Of a stretch of 64,000 nucleotides of DNA, positions 41,312 to 50,366 are shown piece after piece; positions within the stretch are counted from its first letter, which is position 1, and each line of letters begins with the position of its first letter. The translations under genes and the position numbers were made by a program. The notes below the pieces were generated by a model, which worked only from the letters and a program-made list of their open reading frames with translations, was not told where the DNA came from and made no database searches. The DNA comes from Gemmatimonadaceae bacterium (GTDB lineage: Bacteria > Gemmatimonadota > Gemmatimonadetes > Gemmatimonadales > Gemmatimonadaceae): contig DATLTC010000054.1 in NCBI GenBank assembly GCA_035533755.1, forward strand, positions 29,874 to 93,873, given 5' to 3'.

Positions 41312-44300
41312 TTACGTGCCCGGCACGGCCTCCGGAAGAGCCGGCCCATCGCCGCCGAACGGCGCCGTCTCGGGGGCCCGCCGCCGCGAGAACCTGGTCT
41401 GCAATTCGTCCAGGTACGTATAGAACACCGGCGTCACGTACAGCGTGACCAACTGCGAGAACGCGAGCCCGCCCACCACGGCCACGCCCAGCGGGCGCCG
41501 CGTGGCGGCGCCGGCGCCCCAGCCCACGGCGATCGGGATCGCTCCCATGAGCGCCGCCATCGTCGTCATCATGATCGGCCGGAAACGCACGCTGGCCGCT
41601 TCGAGGATCGCCTCGGTGGGCGTCTTGCCGCTGTCGCGCTGCGCCTCGATGGCGAAGTCGATCATCATGATCGCGTTCTTCTCCACGATGCCGATCAGCA
41701 TGATCACGCCCACGAACCCGTAGATGTCGAGGTCGAGGTGCACCAGCATGAGCGTGGCCAACGCGCCGAACGCCGCGAACGGGAGCCCGGTGAGAATCGT
41801 GATCGGGTGGATGAAGCTCTCGTACAGCACGCCGAGGATCACGTAGATCACGAACACCGCGAGCACGAGGAGCACCACCAGCCCCGACTGCGTGTCCACG
41901 AACGCCTGGGCGATGCCCGAGAAGCTGGCCGCGATGTTGGCCGGCAGGATGCGGGCCGATTCCTGCTTGACCGCGGTCAGCGCCGTGCCCAGCGACACGC
42001 CGGGCGCCAGGTTGAACGAGATCGTGGCCGACGGGAGCTGCCCCGAGTGGTTCACGGTGACCGGACCCACGCTGTCGTTGAACCGCGCCACGGTGGACAG
42101 GGGCACCAGCGGTCCGCGGGACGAGCGCACCCACAGGCGGCCCAGCGCCGCGACGTCGGATTGGTACTGCGGCAGCAGTTCCATCACCACCCAGTACTCG
42201 TTGGTGGACGTGTAGATCGTGGACACCTGCCGCTGGCCGAAGGCGTCGTACAGGGTGTTCTCGATCTCCGCCGCCGAAACGCCCAGCTGTCCGGCCTGCT
42301 CGCGGTCGATGTCCACGGTGACCTGCGGATTGTTGATCAGCAGGTCGCTGGTGACGTCCGTGAGGATGGGCAGCTGGCGCAGGCGCGTCTCGAGCGCCCG
42401 GGCCGCGGTGTCGAGCGCGCCCATGTTGCCGCTCTGGAGCGTGTACTGGTAGAGGCTCTTGGACGCGAGGCCGCCGATGGAGATCGCCGGCGGATTCTGG
42501 ACGAACACGGTGATGTCGGGCACGCTCGCCAGAGCGCGCGTGATGTCGCGCGCGATCTCGTCGGCGCTGCGGCGCCGCTCCGTGATCGGCTTGAGGTCGA
42601 TCGTGAGTTGGCCCTGATTGGCCGCCGCCGTCGTGCCCACCGACGACGTCACCGACCGCACGTCGGGATCCTGCGCCACCACCGCCGCCACCTGCTTCTG
42701 CCGTTGCGAGAGGCCGTCGAACGAGATCCCCTCCGCCGCCTCGGTGGTGGCCAGCAGTTGCCCGGTGTCGTCGGTGGGGAACAACCCCTTGGGGATGGCC
42801 CAGAACAACCAACCGGTCACGACCAGCGTGGCGAACGAGAACGCCAGCGCCGCCGGCCGCCGCTGCATCACCCACGCCAGCGTGCGTTCGTAGATGCCCA
42901 GCCACCAGTCGTAGAACCGCTCGGTGGCGTGGTAGAACCGTCCGTGCGCGCGCTCGTGCTCGGCCCGCAGGAAGCGGCTGGACAGCATCGGCGTGAGCGT
43001 CAGCGACACGAACCCCGACACGAGGATCGCGACGCCGATCGTGACCGCGAACTCGTGGAACAGCTTGCCGATGATCCCGCCCATGAACAGGAACGGGATG
43101 AACACCGCGGCCAGCGAGAACGTCATCGACAGGATGGTGAATCCCACCTCGGCGGCGCCGTCGATGGCCGCCTGGCGCTTGGTCTTCCCCATCTCGAGGT
43201 GGCGCACGATGTTCTCCAGCATCACGATCGCGTCGTCCACCACGAAGCCCACGGCCAGCGTGAGCGCCATCAGCGACAGGTTGTCCAGGCTGTAGTGCAG
43301 CAGGTACATCACCGAGAACGTCCCGATGATCGACATCGGCAGGGCCAGGCTGGGGATGATCGTGGCCGAGAGATTGCGCAGGAACAGGAAGATCACCAGC
43401 ACCACGAGCGCCAGCGTCAGCTCGAGGGTGAACGTCACGTCGTGCACCGACGCCTGGATGGTGGCCGAGCGGTCGTAGAGCGTGGACACCTTCACCGTGG
43501 GCGGGATCTCCGACTGCAGGCGCGCAATCGACGCCTTGACGCGGTTGGCCACGTCCACCGTGTTGGTGCCCGGCTGCCGCTGGATGGCGAGCACGATCGA
43601 CCGCTGCCCATTGTACCAGCTCGCCGTCTTGTCGTTCTGGACGTCGTTGGTGATCCGGCCCACGTCGCTCAGGTGCACGGGCGCGCCGTTCCGGTAGGCC
43701 ACGATCACGTCGCGGAACTGATCGGCGTCGGACAGCTGCCCGGTGGCCTGCACGGTGAGCGCCGTCAGGGGGCCCCACAGCACGCCGGTGGGCATGTTCA
43801 CGTTCTGACTGGCGATCGCCGAGGCCACGTCCTCGAGCGCGATGCCGCGCGTGGCGAGCTGCGCCGGATCGAGTTGCACGCGCACGGCGTACTTCTGCGC
43901 CCCGTACACCAGCACCTGGGCCACGCCGCCCACCATCGACAGCCGCTGGGCCAACGTCGTCTCGCCGATCTCGTCGAGCGTGGACAGCGGGACCTCGGTG
44001 GACGTCAGGGCGAGCGTCAGGATCGGCGCGTCGGCCGGATTCGATTTCTGGTATGACGGCGGCACGATACCCTGCGGCAGCGCGCGCGTGGTCTGGGCGA
44101 TGGCGGCCTGCACGTCCTGCGCCGCGGCGTCGATGTCGCGGTCGAGGGCGAACTGGATGACGATCTGCGTCTGCCCCACGCTCGACGTCGACGTCATGTT
44201 GTCGATGCCGGCGATGGTCGAGAACTGTTTCTCGAGCGGCGTGGCCACGGTGGCCGCCATCGTCTGCGGGCTCGTGCCCGGCAGCACGGCGGTGACGGTG

Positions 44301-44434
44301 ATCGTGGGAAAGTCCACGTTGGGCAGGTCGCTTACCGGCAGCTGCCTGTAGGCCACGATGCCGAACACGAGAATGCCCACCATGACGAGCGTCGTCATGA
44401 CGGGGCGTTTGATGAACAGCGTCGTGAAGTTCAT
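41312..44434 (-). CDS. RND efflux permease, MdtC-like
   Basis: 1040 residues, full length for the AcrB/MdtBC (HAE-1) family. Twelve membrane segments in two halves with two large periplasmic loops. TM1 is followed by LPVSDLPNVDFPTITVTAVLPGTSP; the proton-relay pair is D400-D401 (VGFVVDDAIVMLEN). FITGLPF-type ITILTGLPFAAFGAL and EKNAIMMIDFAIEA lie in the second half. The paired permease gene precedes it with a 4-bp gap, as in mdtB-mdtC, where two non-identical subunits form one trimer. Substrates may be drugs, bile-like detergents or self-made compounds. No TolC-type outer-membrane gene is in the window. Confidence 0.95.
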   Translation of the reverse strand: MNFTTLFIKRPVMTTLVMVGILVFGIVAYRQLPVSDLPNVDFPTITVTAVLPGTSPQTMAATVATPLEKQFSTIAGIDNMTSTSSVGQTQIVIQFALDRDIDAAAQDVQAAIAQTTRALPQGIVPPSYQKSNPADAPILTLALTSTEVPLSTLDEIGETTLAQRLSMVGGVAQVLVYGAQKYAVRVQLDPAQLATRGIALEDVASAIASQNVNMPTGVLWGPLTALTVQATGQLSDADQFRDVIVAYRNGAPVHLSDVGRITNDVQNDKTASWYNGQRSIVLAIQRQPGTNTVDVANRVKASIARLQSEIPPTVKVSTLYDRSATIQASVHDVTFTLELTLALVVLVIFLFLRNLSATIIPSLALPMSIIGTFSVMYLLHYSLDNLSLMALTLAVGFVVDDAIVMLENIVRHLEMGKTKRQAAIDGAAEVGFTILSMTFSLAAVFIPFLFMGGIIGKLFHEFAVTIGVAILVSGFVSLTLTPMLSSRFLRAEHERAHGRFYHATERFYDWWLGIYERTLAWVMQRRPAALAFSFATLVVTGWLFWAIPKGLFPTDDTGQLLATTEAAEGISFDGLSQRQKQVAAVVAQDPDVRSVTSSVGTTAAANQGQLTIDLKPITERRRSADEIARDITRALASVPDITVFVQNPPAISIGGLASKSLYQYTLQSGNMGALDTAARALETRLRQLPILTDVTSDLLINNPQVTVDIDREQAGQLGVSAAEIENTLYDAFGQRQVSTIYTSTNEYWVVMELLPQYQSDVAALGRLWVRSSRGPLVPLSTVARFNDSVGPVTVNHSGQLPSATISFNLAPGVSLGTALTAVKQESARILPANIAASFSGIAQAFVDTQSGLVVLLVLAVFVIYVILGVLYESFIHPITILTGLPFAAFGALATLMLVHLDLDIYGFVGVIMLIGIVEKNAIMMIDFAIEAQRDSGKTPTEAILEAASVRFRPIMMTTMAALMGAIPIAVGWGAGAATRRPLGVAVVGGLAFSQLVTLYVTPVFYTYLDELQTRFSRRRAPETAPFGGDGPALPEAVPGT

Positions 44435-44438
44435 AGGG

Positions 44439-47400
44439 TCAGTCGCCCGCCGCCGGGACCACCTGGCCCCCCGCGGTGGTGGTGGTGCCGGTAGCGCGCG
44501 CGAACACGCGGCCGCTCCAGCCCTGCAATTCGTCGAGGTACGTGTAGAACACCGGCGTCACGTAGAGCGTCACGATCTGGGAGAAGGCGAGTCCGCCCAC
44601 GACCACGATGCCGAGCGGGCGCCGCGACGCCGCGCTCGCGCCCACGCCGATCGCGATCGGCAGCGTGCTGGCGATGGCCGACACGGTCGTCATCATGATC
44701 GGCCGGAACCGCACGCTCGCCGCGCGGACGATCGCTTCGGCCGGCGTGCACCGGTCCTCGCGCTCGGCGGCGATCGCGAAGTCGATCATCATGATCGCGT
44801 TCTTCTTCACGATCCCCACCAGCATGATGATCCCCACGTAGCCGTACACGCCCAGCTCCACGTGGGTCACCCAGAGCGCCACCAGCGCCCCGAACGCCGC
44901 AAACGGCAGCCCGGTGAGGATGGTGATGGGGTGGATGAAGCTCTCGTACAGGATGCCGAGAATGATGTAGATGATGAACACCGTGATCACGAACAGCAGC
45001 CCCATCCCCTGCTGCGACGCCTCGAACGCCTGGGCGGCGCCCGAGAAGTTGGCCGAGATCGACGCCGGCAGCGTGCTCCGCGCCAGGCGATTGACCGCGT
45101 CCACCGCCGCGCCCAGCGAGACGTTGGGCGCGAGGTTGAACGAGATCGTCACCGACGCCATCTGCCCGGAGTGCGCCACGCTCAGCGGCCCCGTGGTGTG
45201 CTCGAACGTGGCCACGTCCGACAGCGGGATCATGCGCCCGTTGGACCCGGGCACGAAGAACCGCCGCAGCGCGTTGGCGTCGGTCTGCGCGGCCGACACC
45301 GTCTCCATCACCACCCAGTACTCGTTGGCGGGCGTGTAGATGGTGGACACCTGCTGCTCGTTGTAGGCGTCGGCCAGCGCCTGCTCGATCGACGCCGGCG
45401 TCACGCCCAGCGCCAGCGCGCGGTTGCGGTCGATGTGCACCTGCAGGATCGGGGCCCGGTTCTCGAGGTCCGACGTCACGCTGGTGAGCAGCGGCACCTG
45501 CTGCAGCCGCGCCATCAGCTTGCCCGCCTCGGAATACAGCGTGTCGATGTCGTTGCCTCGCAGCGTGAACTGGTACTGCGCCTTGGCCGAGCGGCCCCCG
45601 ATGTGGATGGCCGGCGGGTTCTGGAAATACACGGCCAGCCCCGGGATGCCCGACAGGCGCCTGGTCAGTTCGTTGACCATCGCGTCGGCCGACGGCCGCT
45701 GGCCCTCCGGCTTGAGCGTCACGTTCAGCCGCCCCTGATTGGACGACCCGAACCCGCCGCCCACCGACGAGCTGAACGACTCGACGTCGGGATCGGCGGC
45801 CAGCCGCGCCATGGCGATCTGCTGCAGCCGCTTCATCTCTGGGAACGACGTGCCCTGCGCCGCTTCGGTGGTCCCGTTGAGCTGGCCGGTGTCGTCGGGC
45901 GGGAACAGCCCCTTGGGGATGATCATGAACAGCCCCGCCGTGAGCACGAGCACCACCACCGAGAATCCCAACGCGTAGCGGCGGTGGCGCATCACCCAGC
46001 CCAGACTCCGCTCGTACGCGTGTAGCGTGCGTTGGAACATCTGCTCGGTGGCGTTGAACCAGCGGCCGTGGCGCTGCTCGCTCTTGGCCTTGAGCAGCCG
46101 GCTGCACAACATCGGCGTGAGCGTGAGCGACACGAACCCCGAGACGAGGATCGCCACCGAGATCGTGATCGCGAATTCCTGGAACAGCCGCCCGATCTGG
46201 CCGCCCATGAACATCAGCGGGATGAACACCGCCGACAGCGACAGCGTCATCGAGAGGATCGTGAATCCCACTTCCTGCGCGCCGTCGAACGCGGCCCGCA
46301 TCGGCGGCTTCCCCATCTCCAGATGGCGCACGATGTTCTCGAGCATCACGATCGCGTCGTCGACCACGAACCCCACGGCGAGCGTGAGCGCCATCAGCGA
46401 CAGATTGTCCACGCTGAAGTGCAGGATCGCCATGATCGAGAACGTGCCGATGATCGACATCGGCAGCGTGAGGCTGGGGATCAGCGTGGCCACGGCGCTG
46501 CGCAGGAACAGGAAGATCACCATCACCACGAGGCACAGCGCCACGACCAGCGAGAACTTCACGTCGTGCACGGAATTCTGGATCGACACCGAGCGGTCGT
46601 ATTGCACGTGCACCGTGACCGTGGGCGGGAGCCCCCGCTCGATCTCCGCCAGCGCCTCCTTCACCGCCGCCGCCACCTCCACCGTGTTCACGCCCGGCTG
46701 CCGCATCACCGCCAGTCCGATCGCGCGCTCGTTGCCGATCCAGCTCGCCCCCTTGTCGTTCTGCATGTCGTCGAGGACGTTCGCCACGTCGCCCAGCCGC
46801 ACCGCCCCGCCGTTGCGATAGGCGATGATCAGCTGGCGGAACTGCGCGGCGTTGGCCAGCTGCCCGGTGGCCTGCACCGTGCGCGTGCGATCGCGCCCGT
46901 AGAGCACCCCCGTGGGCAGCATCACGTTGTTGTTGCGGATCGCCGCCGCCACCTGCGACACCCCGAGCCCGCGCGCCGCCAGCCGCGCCGGATCGACCTC
47001 CACGCGCACGGCGTACTTGGCCGACCCCCACACCTGCACCTCCGACACCCCTTCCACCATCGACAGCCGCTGCGCGATGTCGGTCTCGGCGTACTCGTCC
47101 ACCGTCTGCAGCGGCAGCACCGCCGACGTGAGCGCCAGGAACAGGATCGGCGCCGCCGCCTGGTTCTGCTTGTGCATCGACGGCGGATGGATGCCCGCCG
47201 GCAGCGCCGGCATGGCCTGCGAGATCGCCGCGTTCACGTCCTGCGCCGCCGCGTCGATGTCGCGATCGGGCGAGAAGGTGAGGCTCACGTTGGTCGAGCC
47301 CAGCGAGCTGTTGGACGTGATCTCGTCGATCCCGGCGATGGCCGAGAACGCCTTCTCGAGCGGCGTCGCCACCGTGGCCGCCATCGTCTCCGGGCTGGCG

Positions 47401-47558
47401 CCCGGCAGGCTCGCGCCCACGCCGATGCTCGGCGAATCGGTGATCGGCAGGTCGCTCACCGGCAGCCCCCGGTAGGCCACGATGCCGAACACCACGATGC
47501 CGATCATCAGCAGCGTGGTCATGACCGGCCGCCGGATGAAGAGCCCGGTGAGACTCAT
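44439..47558 (-). CDS. RND efflux permease, MdtB-like
   Basis: 1039 residues, homologous along its length to the next gene's product but clearly diverged. Shows LPVSDLPITDSPSIGVGASLPGASP after TM1, proton-relay D400-D401 in AVGFVVDDAIVMLEN, and FINPITILTGLPF-type sequence in the second half. Spacing to the adaptor is 51 bp and to the second permease 4 bp. The two permeases and the adaptor give the MdtABC arrangement, powered by protons and spanning the inner membrane. Which of the two contributes the substrate channel cannot be told from sequence. Confidence 0.95.
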   Translation of the reverse strand: MSLTGLFIRRPVMTTLLMIGIVVFGIVAYRGLPVSDLPITDSPSIGVGASLPGASPETMAATVATPLEKAFSAIAGIDEITSNSSLGSTNVSLTFSPDRDIDAAAQDVNAAISQAMPALPAGIHPPSMHKQNQAAAPILFLALTSAVLPLQTVDEYAETDIAQRLSMVEGVSEVQVWGSAKYAVRVEVDPARLAARGLGVSQVAAAIRNNNVMLPTGVLYGRDRTRTVQATGQLANAAQFRQLIIAYRNGGAVRLGDVANVLDDMQNDKGASWIGNERAIGLAVMRQPGVNTVEVAAAVKEALAEIERGLPPTVTVHVQYDRSVSIQNSVHDVKFSLVVALCLVVMVIFLFLRSAVATLIPSLTLPMSIIGTFSIMAILHFSVDNLSLMALTLAVGFVVDDAIVMLENIVRHLEMGKPPMRAAFDGAQEVGFTILSMTLSLSAVFIPLMFMGGQIGRLFQEFAITISVAILVSGFVSLTLTPMLCSRLLKAKSEQRHGRWFNATEQMFQRTLHAYERSLGWVMRHRRYALGFSVVVLVLTAGLFMIIPKGLFPPDDTGQLNGTTEAAQGTSFPEMKRLQQIAMARLAADPDVESFSSSVGGGFGSSNQGRLNVTLKPEGQRPSADAMVNELTRRLSGIPGLAVYFQNPPAIHIGGRSAKAQYQFTLRGNDIDTLYSEAGKLMARLQQVPLLTSVTSDLENRAPILQVHIDRNRALALGVTPASIEQALADAYNEQQVSTIYTPANEYWVVMETVSAAQTDANALRRFFVPGSNGRMIPLSDVATFEHTTGPLSVAHSGQMASVTISFNLAPNVSLGAAVDAVNRLARSTLPASISANFSGAAQAFEASQQGMGLLFVITVFIIYIILGILYESFIHPITILTGLPFAAFGALVALWVTHVELGVYGYVGIIMLVGIVKKNAIMMIDFAIAAEREDRCTPAEAIVRAASVRFRPIMMTTVSAIASTLPIAIGVGASAASRRPLGIVVVGGLAFSQIVTLYVTPVFYTYLDELQGWSGRVFARATGTTTTAGGQVVPAAGD

Positions 47559-47609
47559 CGCCCCGCTCCGGCGCGGCGCCTTCGGATCGCGGTCACCGCG
47601 ACGTCGCCG

Positions 47610-48917
47610 TCACGCACCCGGGCGCCCGCGCCGGCCGCCGCCGGAGGCGCTGCCACCCTTGGCGCCGCGGCTCACATGCGTGCTGTCGCCGGCCGGCGGG
47701 TCCACCGCCGTGCGCAGCGTGGCCGCCGCGCCCGGCGTGAGACGCGACTGCCCTTCGGTGACCACGCGGTCGCCCTCGGCCACGCCCGCCGCCACCACCG
47801 CCAGGCCGCCCGTCGTCCGCTCGATCACCACCGCATGCTGCTGCGCCTTGTTGTCGGCACCCAACGTGTACACGTACGTCCCCTGCTGCCCCGTCACCAC
47901 CGCCTGGGCCGGGATCACCAGCGCCCCCTGCTCCACGTACAACCGCATGCGCGTGGACGCGAACTGGCCCGCCCACAGGTCGCCGTCCTTGTTCGCGAAC
48001 GTGGCCTTGAGCTGCACGGTGCCGGTCGTCGTGTCCACCGCATTGTCGATGAAGCTCAGCGTCCCCAGCTCGGGCTGCGTGCCGCTCCCCTGCTGGGCCG
48101 CGAGCGCCTCCGCCACCGGCGACGACGACTCCGGCGCCACCGTCGGCTGCGTGGTGGAGTCGAACGGCGACGATGCCGGCGTGCCCCCGCCCGGCATCGC
48201 CGTCACCGGCAGGCCGCCCCGCGGCGCATAGCGCAGCAGCTTGGGCAGCTCGGACGACGGCACCGAGAATCGCACCATGATCGGACGGATCTGGTTGATC
48301 ACCACCAGCGGCTGGCTGCCCGCGGCGCGCACCAGATTGCCCACCCGCACGAGCACGCTGCCGGTCTTGCCGGCGATCGGCGCCCGCACCGTGGTGTTGT
48401 CCAGGTTGAACTTGGCCGTGGCCACCAGCGCCGCGTCGGCGCGGAGCGTGGCGTCGCTCGTGGCCGCCGTCGTCTCGTACTGCTCGGCCTCTTCGGGCGT
48501 GATGACTTTGGCGGCGACCAGGCTGCGGTACCGGTCGCGCTCGTATCGCGCGTTGGCCGCCGTGGCCGAGTCGCGCGAGTACGCGGCCCGGGCCTGCTGG
48601 TAGGCGTTCTCGTAGGGACGGGGATCGATCTGGAAGAGCACCTGCCCCGTGGTGACCTCGTGGCCTTCCTGGAACGCTACCCGGGTGACGATCCCGTCCA
48701 CCTGCGAGGCCACCGCCGCCGACTGGATGGGCGTGACCACGCCGTTGGCATCGATGATGTAGGGCACGTCGGCCCGCCGCGCCGCGACCACAGCCACCGT
48801 GACCGGCGGCTTCGGGGGTCGGGCCTGCTGCTTGGCGCACGAGGCGGAGAGCACGAGCGCGCCGCACAGGGCGGGGGCGACGCGGGAGACACGCACGAAT
48901 TGCTGCAATTGCCGCAT
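47610..48917 (-). CDS. RND periplasmic adaptor (membrane-fusion) lipoprotein
   Basis: 435 residues from ATG 48917. Lipobox LVLSASC near residue 27 predicts an inner-membrane lipid anchor. Order: beta-barrel strand and lipoyl half (VPYIIDANGVVTPIQSAAVASQVDGIVTRVAFQEGHEV), helical hairpin (YENAYQQARAAYSRDSATAANARYERDRY), second lipoyl half (FNLDNTTVRAPIAGKTGSVLVRVGNLV), beta-barrel and membrane-proximal domains. A Ser/Pro/Gln-rich insert of about 50 residues (227-279) interrupts the barrel, and the C-terminus is Gly/Arg rich (GGGRRGRPGA). Links the permeases to an outer-membrane channel not encoded here. The 196-bp space upstream holds no gene. Confidence 0.94.
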   Translation of the reverse strand: MRQLQQFVRVSRVAPALCGALVLSASCAKQQARPPKPPVTVAVVAARRADVPYIIDANGVVTPIQSAAVASQVDGIVTRVAFQEGHEVTTGQVLFQIDPRPYENAYQQARAAYSRDSATAANARYERDRYRSLVAAKVITPEEAEQYETTAATSDATLRADAALVATAKFNLDNTTVRAPIAGKTGSVLVRVGNLVRAAGSQPLVVINQIRPIMVRFSVPSSELPKLLRYAPRGGLPVTAMPGGGTPASSPFDSTTQPTVAPESSSPVAEALAAQQGSGTQPELGTLSFIDNAVDTTTGTVQLKATFANKDGDLWAGQFASTRMRLYVEQGALVIPAQAVVTGQQGTYVYTLGADNKAQQHAVVIERTTGGLAVVAAGVAEGDRVVTEGQSRLTPGAAATLRTAVDPPAGDSTHVSRGAKGGSASGGGRRGRPGA

Positions 48918-49113
48918 TGGTTGAGCCGAGAGTGGGGATCGCGGTGAGACGGACGCGGAGGGCGCGCGGGCCCCCGATCCGGGAGGGCAACCCGCCGCTC
49001 GCCACGCCTGCACCCCAACATACGGATGAGGGGGCCCAGACGTTTGAAATCCGCGCCGGCCTTTACATCGCCCCGGTCCCCGGCTAATGGCGGCCCGCCC
49101 CGGCGGCTCCCCC

Positions 49114-49677
49114 CTACTTCATCCGCGACGGCAGCTTGAGCGTGCGCCCCGCCACCATGAATTCCCCCATCCCCCGGTGATGGAGGGTCCGCGGCGCCAC
49201 GCGCGACGGGCGAATCCAGGCCTTCACCACTTCGAGCACGAAGAAGTTGTACCTGGCCACCAGCCGCGTATCGGACACGACGCACTCCAGATTCGCGAAA
49301 CACTCGGCGATCAGGGGCGGCGCCACGCGCGCCGCCGGCTCCGCCGTCAGGCCGAAGGCGGCGAACTTGTCCACCCGCCGCCCGGTCGTGTTGCCGCACG
49401 CCACCACCCGGTCGGCCAGCCCCACGGCGGGAATGTTGATCACGCACTCCCGCGAGGCCTTCAGCGCCCCGAACGAATAGTTGCGCTCGCTGATCACGCA
49501 CCCCACCAGCGGCGGTTCGAACTCCATCATCGTGTGCCACGACATCGTCATCACGTTCGGCCGCCCGCGCCGCGCCGTGGTGACCAGCACCACCGGGCCC
49601 GGCTCGAGCAGGCGATACACCCGCGACAACGGGAGCGACCGCTTCCGGGCCCGCTGGCCCGCCGCCGGCACGGTCAC
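49114..49677 (-). CDS. Flavin-reductase-like (FMN-binding split-barrel) protein
   Basis: 187 residues from GTG 49677, whose GTGA overlaps the stop of the OsmC gene by 4 bp. RVYRLLEPGPVVLVTTARRGRPNVMTMSWHTMMEFEPPLVGCVIS and ECVINIP are the FMN-binding split-barrel pattern of the flavin reductase/DIM6 group; GRRVDKFAAFGLT is the usual middle block. Probably binds FMN and reduces it or another acceptor with NAD(P)H. Coupling to a peroxide-handling OsmC protein suggests a redox role. Upstream extension in the same frame is antisense to OsmC and is rejected. Confidence 0.9.
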   Translation of the reverse strand: MTVPAAGQRARKRSLPLSRVYRLLEPGPVVLVTTARRGRPNVMTMSWHTMMEFEPPLVGCVISERNYSFGALKASRECVINIPAVGLADRVVACGNTTGRRVDKFAAFGLTAEPAARVAPPLIAECFANLECVVSDTRLVARYNFFVLEVVKAWIRPSRVAPRTLHHRGMGEFMVAGRTLKLPSRMK

Positions 49678-50099
49678 CCCGCCAGTTGGGCGTCGAGCGT
49701 CATCGGCACCGCCGACAGCGCCCGCGACACGATGCAGCCGGTTTTGGCGTCTTCGGCGAACTTCTTGAACTCCCCATCCGACACGCCCGGCACCACGCCG
49801 CGCGTCACGAGGTCGATGCCGCTGATCGAGAAGCCGGCCTCCCCCTTGGTGAGATGCACCGTGGCCGTGGTCGTGACGCTGGTGGCCGGGTGCCCCGCCG
49901 TGGCCAGCGCCGCCGCGAGGGCCATCGAGAAGCACCCCGCATGCGCCGCGCCGAGCAGCTCTTCGGGATTGGTGCCGCTCCCGCTCTCGAACCGGCTGGC
50001 GAACGAGTACGGGCCGTCGAACGCCCCGCTCCCGAGCTTCACGTTGCCGCGGCCCCCCTTCAGGTCGCCGTTCCAGCGGGCTTCAGCCTTGCGATCCAT
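49674..50099 (-). CDS. osmC: OsmC-type organic hydroperoxide reductase
   Basis: 141 residues. Opens RKAEARWNGDLKGGRGNVKLGSGAFDGPYSFASRFESG, the OsmC N-terminus. The two redox cysteines are in AAHAGCFSMALAAALA and AKTGCIVSRAL, the catalytic pair that reduces organic peroxides with dihydrolipoamide-type thiols. Closer to OsmC than to Ohr by the SGSGTNPEELLGAAHA block. AAGGAG lies six bases before the ATG. First gene of a two-gene unit with the flavin reductase; divergent from the glucan phosphorylase with 267 bp between starts. Confidence 0.94.
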   Translation of the reverse strand: MDRKAEARWNGDLKGGRGNVKLGSGAFDGPYSFASRFESGSGTNPEELLGAAHAGCFSMALAAALATAGHPATSVTTTATVHLTKGEAGFSISGIDLVTRGVVPGVSDGEFKKFAEDAKTGCIVSRALSAVPMTLDAQLAG

Positions 50100-50366
50100 A
50101 GCGCGCTCCTTCCGATGCGTGATCCCACCATGGGCCGGCGCGCCGCGGAACGGCGAGCGGTCCCCTCCATAGTCTGAACGTACGCGAAATGCGGCGCCGG
50201 CCGGAAGGCTGGTAGTCGCTCCCGCACGACCCTACATTCAACCAGCCGTTCGCAACCGGTTCGTTGCCCGGCCCGCCGTCTCCTTCCACGGCGTTCCCTT
50301 CCCGGCTCCGCAATCCCGCACTGCGGCGTGATTTCGCGTCCGGACCTGGCAGCGCCGTCCCACGCC

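Noticed and set aside
39712..48917. Reading the RND operon as an antibiotic-resistance island
   Set aside because: Composition matches the flanks, no mobile genes are present, and such pumps are ordinary chromosomal genes.
41285..48947. Long plus-strand open frames opposite the RND pump genes (923, 555 and 971 codons)
   Set aside because: The coding strand is proven by full-length RND families; the opposite frames are His/Arg/Asp-rich by-products.
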